Positions 4,611 to 6,221 of a DNA stretch of 6,221 nucleotides are shown piece by piece. The stretch lies in NCBI GenBank assembly GCA_945897395.1, contig CAMDFE010000099.1:1-6221 (forward strand). The letters run 5' to 3'. The position numbers were made by a program, and so were the translations under genes. The stretch is from Chryseobacterium gleum (GTDB taxonomy: Bacteria; Bacteroidota; Bacteroidia; Flavobacteriales_D; Sanyastnellaceae). The notes below the pieces were generated by a model that searched no databases, was not told the origin of the DNA, and worked only from the letters and a program-made list of their open reading frames with translations. Positions within the stretch are counted from its first letter, which is position 1; the number at the start of each line of letters is the position of its first letter.

Positions 4611-6221
4611 ATGTCTGAAGAAATACATAACGAAAAATCTGGTAAGTCTCCCTTACAGCCATTGTATTATGCTTTTGTCTTAATCGCTGGAATTCTTCTT
4701 GGAACTCTTCTTGCCGATAAAAACCTGCTTACCATAAAAACAGGGAAAGAGGACAATCCCAACAAGCTTGTAAGTCTTATTGATTTTATTGAAGACAACT
4801 ACGTAGACAGCGTAGATAAAAAGAAAATCATTGACGATGCCATCGCCTCAATTCTTAAAAATTTAGATCCACACAGCTACTACTTAGGCCCTGAAGAATA
4901 CGCTAAAGCAAAAGAAGAAATGTCTGGCTCGTATGAGGGTGTTGGTGTAGAATTTTTAATCCTTCGCGACTCACTTATGGTGAATCGTGTCGTTCCATTC
5001 GGGCCAAGCTTCCGCGCTGGAATTCAGTCCGGCGACCGAATTGTTCAAGTAGACGGAAAAGACATTTCCGGAAAATCTTTGAACAACGAAGGTGTTATGA
5101 AAATGCTGAAAGGTGAGGCTGGAAGCACTGTAAACATCAGCGTTCTTCGAAAAAAGGAATATGTTAATTTCAATGTTGAAAGAGGTTCTCTTCCTCTGCC
5201 AAGTGTTCCTTCTTTCTATAAAATGGAAGACGGTCTTGGTTACATTAAAATTGACCGGTTCGCAAAAACAACCTATGACGAGTTTCTAACTGCAGGAAAT
5301 TCGCTTAAAAACCAAGGCTGTACAAAGTTCATTTTGGATTTGCGCGGAAACGGCGGCGGGCTGCTTGATCAAGCTACCCTCATTGCCGAAGAGTTCTTAG
5401 AAAAAGATCGGTTAATGGTTTACACTGCGGGCACCCACTCTGGAAGGAACGATTACAACACTCAAAAACGCGGATCTTTCGCCGATGTTCAAGTTACAGT
5501 TCTAATCGACGAGTATAGCGCATCCGCTAGTGAGATCGTTGCGGGTGCCTTACAAGATTGGGATCGCGCTATCGTGGTGGGAAGACGATCTTTTGGAAAA
5601 GGGTTGGTTCAAAGTGAAATCGAGTTGCCCGACAAAAGTGCTCTTCGATTAACCACCGCTCGTTATTACACCCCTACAGGAAGGTGTATTCAAAAGCCTT
5701 ACGGGGATTCTTCAAAATACTTCAACGAAACGCATCAGCGCTGGTCAAGCGGAGAATTATTCAATCAAGATAAAATCACGCATGCCGACACTCTAAAGTT
5801 TTACACCCCTTCCGGAAGAGTGGTATACGGAGGTGGTGGAATTACTCCCGACGTGTTTATTCCCTTCGATTCAACATCAACGTCTTTTGCGTTAATAGAC
5901 ATTATTAATTTCGGAATTCTTCGTCATTTGTGTTTCGATTATGTTGATCAAAACAGAACACTGCTTTCAAACTGGAAGTCCTTTGATTTATATCAAAAAA
6001 ATTATAAAACAGAAGACGCGCTTTTAGAAAAAACACTTCAGTCTGCGAAGGAAAATAACATCTTATACACCAAGGCAGAAGTTGCAAAACTGAAGGCACA
6101 ATGTTCTCTTCGATTTAAAGCTCAAATCGCACGCGCGTTGTTCGATGAAAACGCAATGATTCGCATTATGAATGCGGGAGACCCTGAGTTAATCAAGGCT
6201 GTGGAGGTCTCTAAAAACTAC
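4611..6221 (+). CDS. S41 family C-terminal processing protease (runs off right edge)
   Basis: A membrane-anchored periplasmic serine protease of the Prc/CtpA family, which trims or degrades envelope proteins from their C-termini. The frame is open from ATG 4611 to the window end, 537 codons. A short cytoplasmic tail (1-17) precedes one hydrophobic anchor (about 18-35, LYYAFVLIAGILLGTLLA), with no clear cleavage site. LKNLDPHSYYL (82-92) is the cap region before the PDZ domain (about 105-190), whose ligand loop is GVGVEF (110-115). The S41 core has DLRGNGGG (243-250), SASASEIVAGALQDWDRA (303-320) with predicted nucleophile S305 and D316, and GRRSFGKGLVQ (324-334) with general base K330 and Q334; spacing matches E. 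coli Prc. RYYTPTGRCIQ (351-361) and GGGITPDVFIP (408-418) complete it. A helical C-terminal extension follows, probably cut only a few residues short. It starts 29 bp after the dCMP deaminase. Confidence 0.95.
   Translation, partial: MSEEIHNEKSGKSPLQPLYYAFVLIAGILLGTLLADKNLLTIKTGKEDNPNKLVSLIDFIEDNYVDSVDKKKIIDDAIASILKNLDPHSYYLGPEEYAKAKEEMSGSYEGVGVEFLILRDSLMVNRVVPFGPSFRAGIQSGDRIVQVDGKDISGKSLNNEGVMKMLKGEAGSTVNISVLRKKEYVNFNVERGSLPLPSVPSFYKMEDGLGYIKIDRFAKTTYDEFLTAGNSLKNQGCTKFILDLRGNGGGLLDQATLIAEEFLEKDRLMVYTAGTHSGRNDYNTQKRGSFADVQVTVLIDEYSASASEIVAGALQDWDRAIVVGRRSFGKGLVQSEIELPDKSALRLTTARYYTPTGRCIQKPYGDSSKYFNETHQRWSSGELFNQDKITHADTLKFYTPSGRVVYGGGGITPDVFIPFDSTSTSFALIDIINFGILRHLCFDYVDQNRTLLSNWKSFDLYQKNYKTEDALLEKTLQSAKENNILYTKAEVAKLKAQCSLRFKAQIARALFDENAMIRIMNAGDPELIKAVEVSKNY

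Noticed and set aside
5905..6099. 64-residue minus-strand frame opposite the protease C-terminus
   Set aside because: The plus strand is a continuous S41 protease frame through this region.

Overview
The window is a stretch of core genome from a member of the Bacteroidota, most likely in or near the Flavobacteriales. Three things suggest this. The LeuRS, Dus, small acidic DUF2795-type protein and C-terminal processing protease read like Bacteroidota family versions. No start codon has a convincing Shine-Dalgarno sequence. One promoter matches the Bacteroidota sigma consensus (TTTG, 17 bp, TAnnTTTG). The genus cannot be fixed from the sequence alone. Base composition looks uniform and moderate by eye, with no sign of mobile DNA, phage, CRISPR, tRNA or rRNA.

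Layout. The left edge (1-420, minus strand) is the 5' part of leuS. A 65-bp divergent intergenic region (421-485) separates it from everything else, which lies on the plus strand. It carries a near-perfect 12-bp inverted repeat whose arms contain TTCGCGAA; each arm doubles as a possible -7 promoter element, one facing each gene. Next come pyrH (486-1193), frr (1208-1771) and a dusB-like tRNA-dihydrouridine synthase (1782-2759, GTG start). Gaps of only 14 and 10 bp suggest one operon. trhO (2807-3829) follows behind its own Bacteroidota-type promoter, whose upstream element lies in the last codons of dus. After a 69-bp gap with another promoter-like sequence come a 73-residue very acidic DUF2795-like protein (3899-4120), a dCMP deaminase (4144-4581) and an S41 C-terminal processing protease (4611 to the right edge, open at 6221).

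Function. The first five genes are mostly translation-related: leucine charging (LeuRS), ribosome recycling (RRF) and two tRNA uridine modifications (dihydrouridine by Dus, 5-hydroxyuridine at wobble position 34 by TrhO). UMP kinase, classically paired with frr, supplies pyrimidine nucleotides. The dCMP deaminase provides dUMP for thymidylate synthesis. The protease is a membrane-anchored periplasmic enzyme with PDZ and Ser/Lys catalytic parts. The genes themselves are ordinary. The least explained features are the symmetrical leuS/pyrH intergenic region, the recurring TAnnTTCG promoter-like variant, and the uncharacterised acidic small protein. I see no undescribed multi-gene system. No gap exceeds 70 bp, and I see no intrinsic terminator in any gap.
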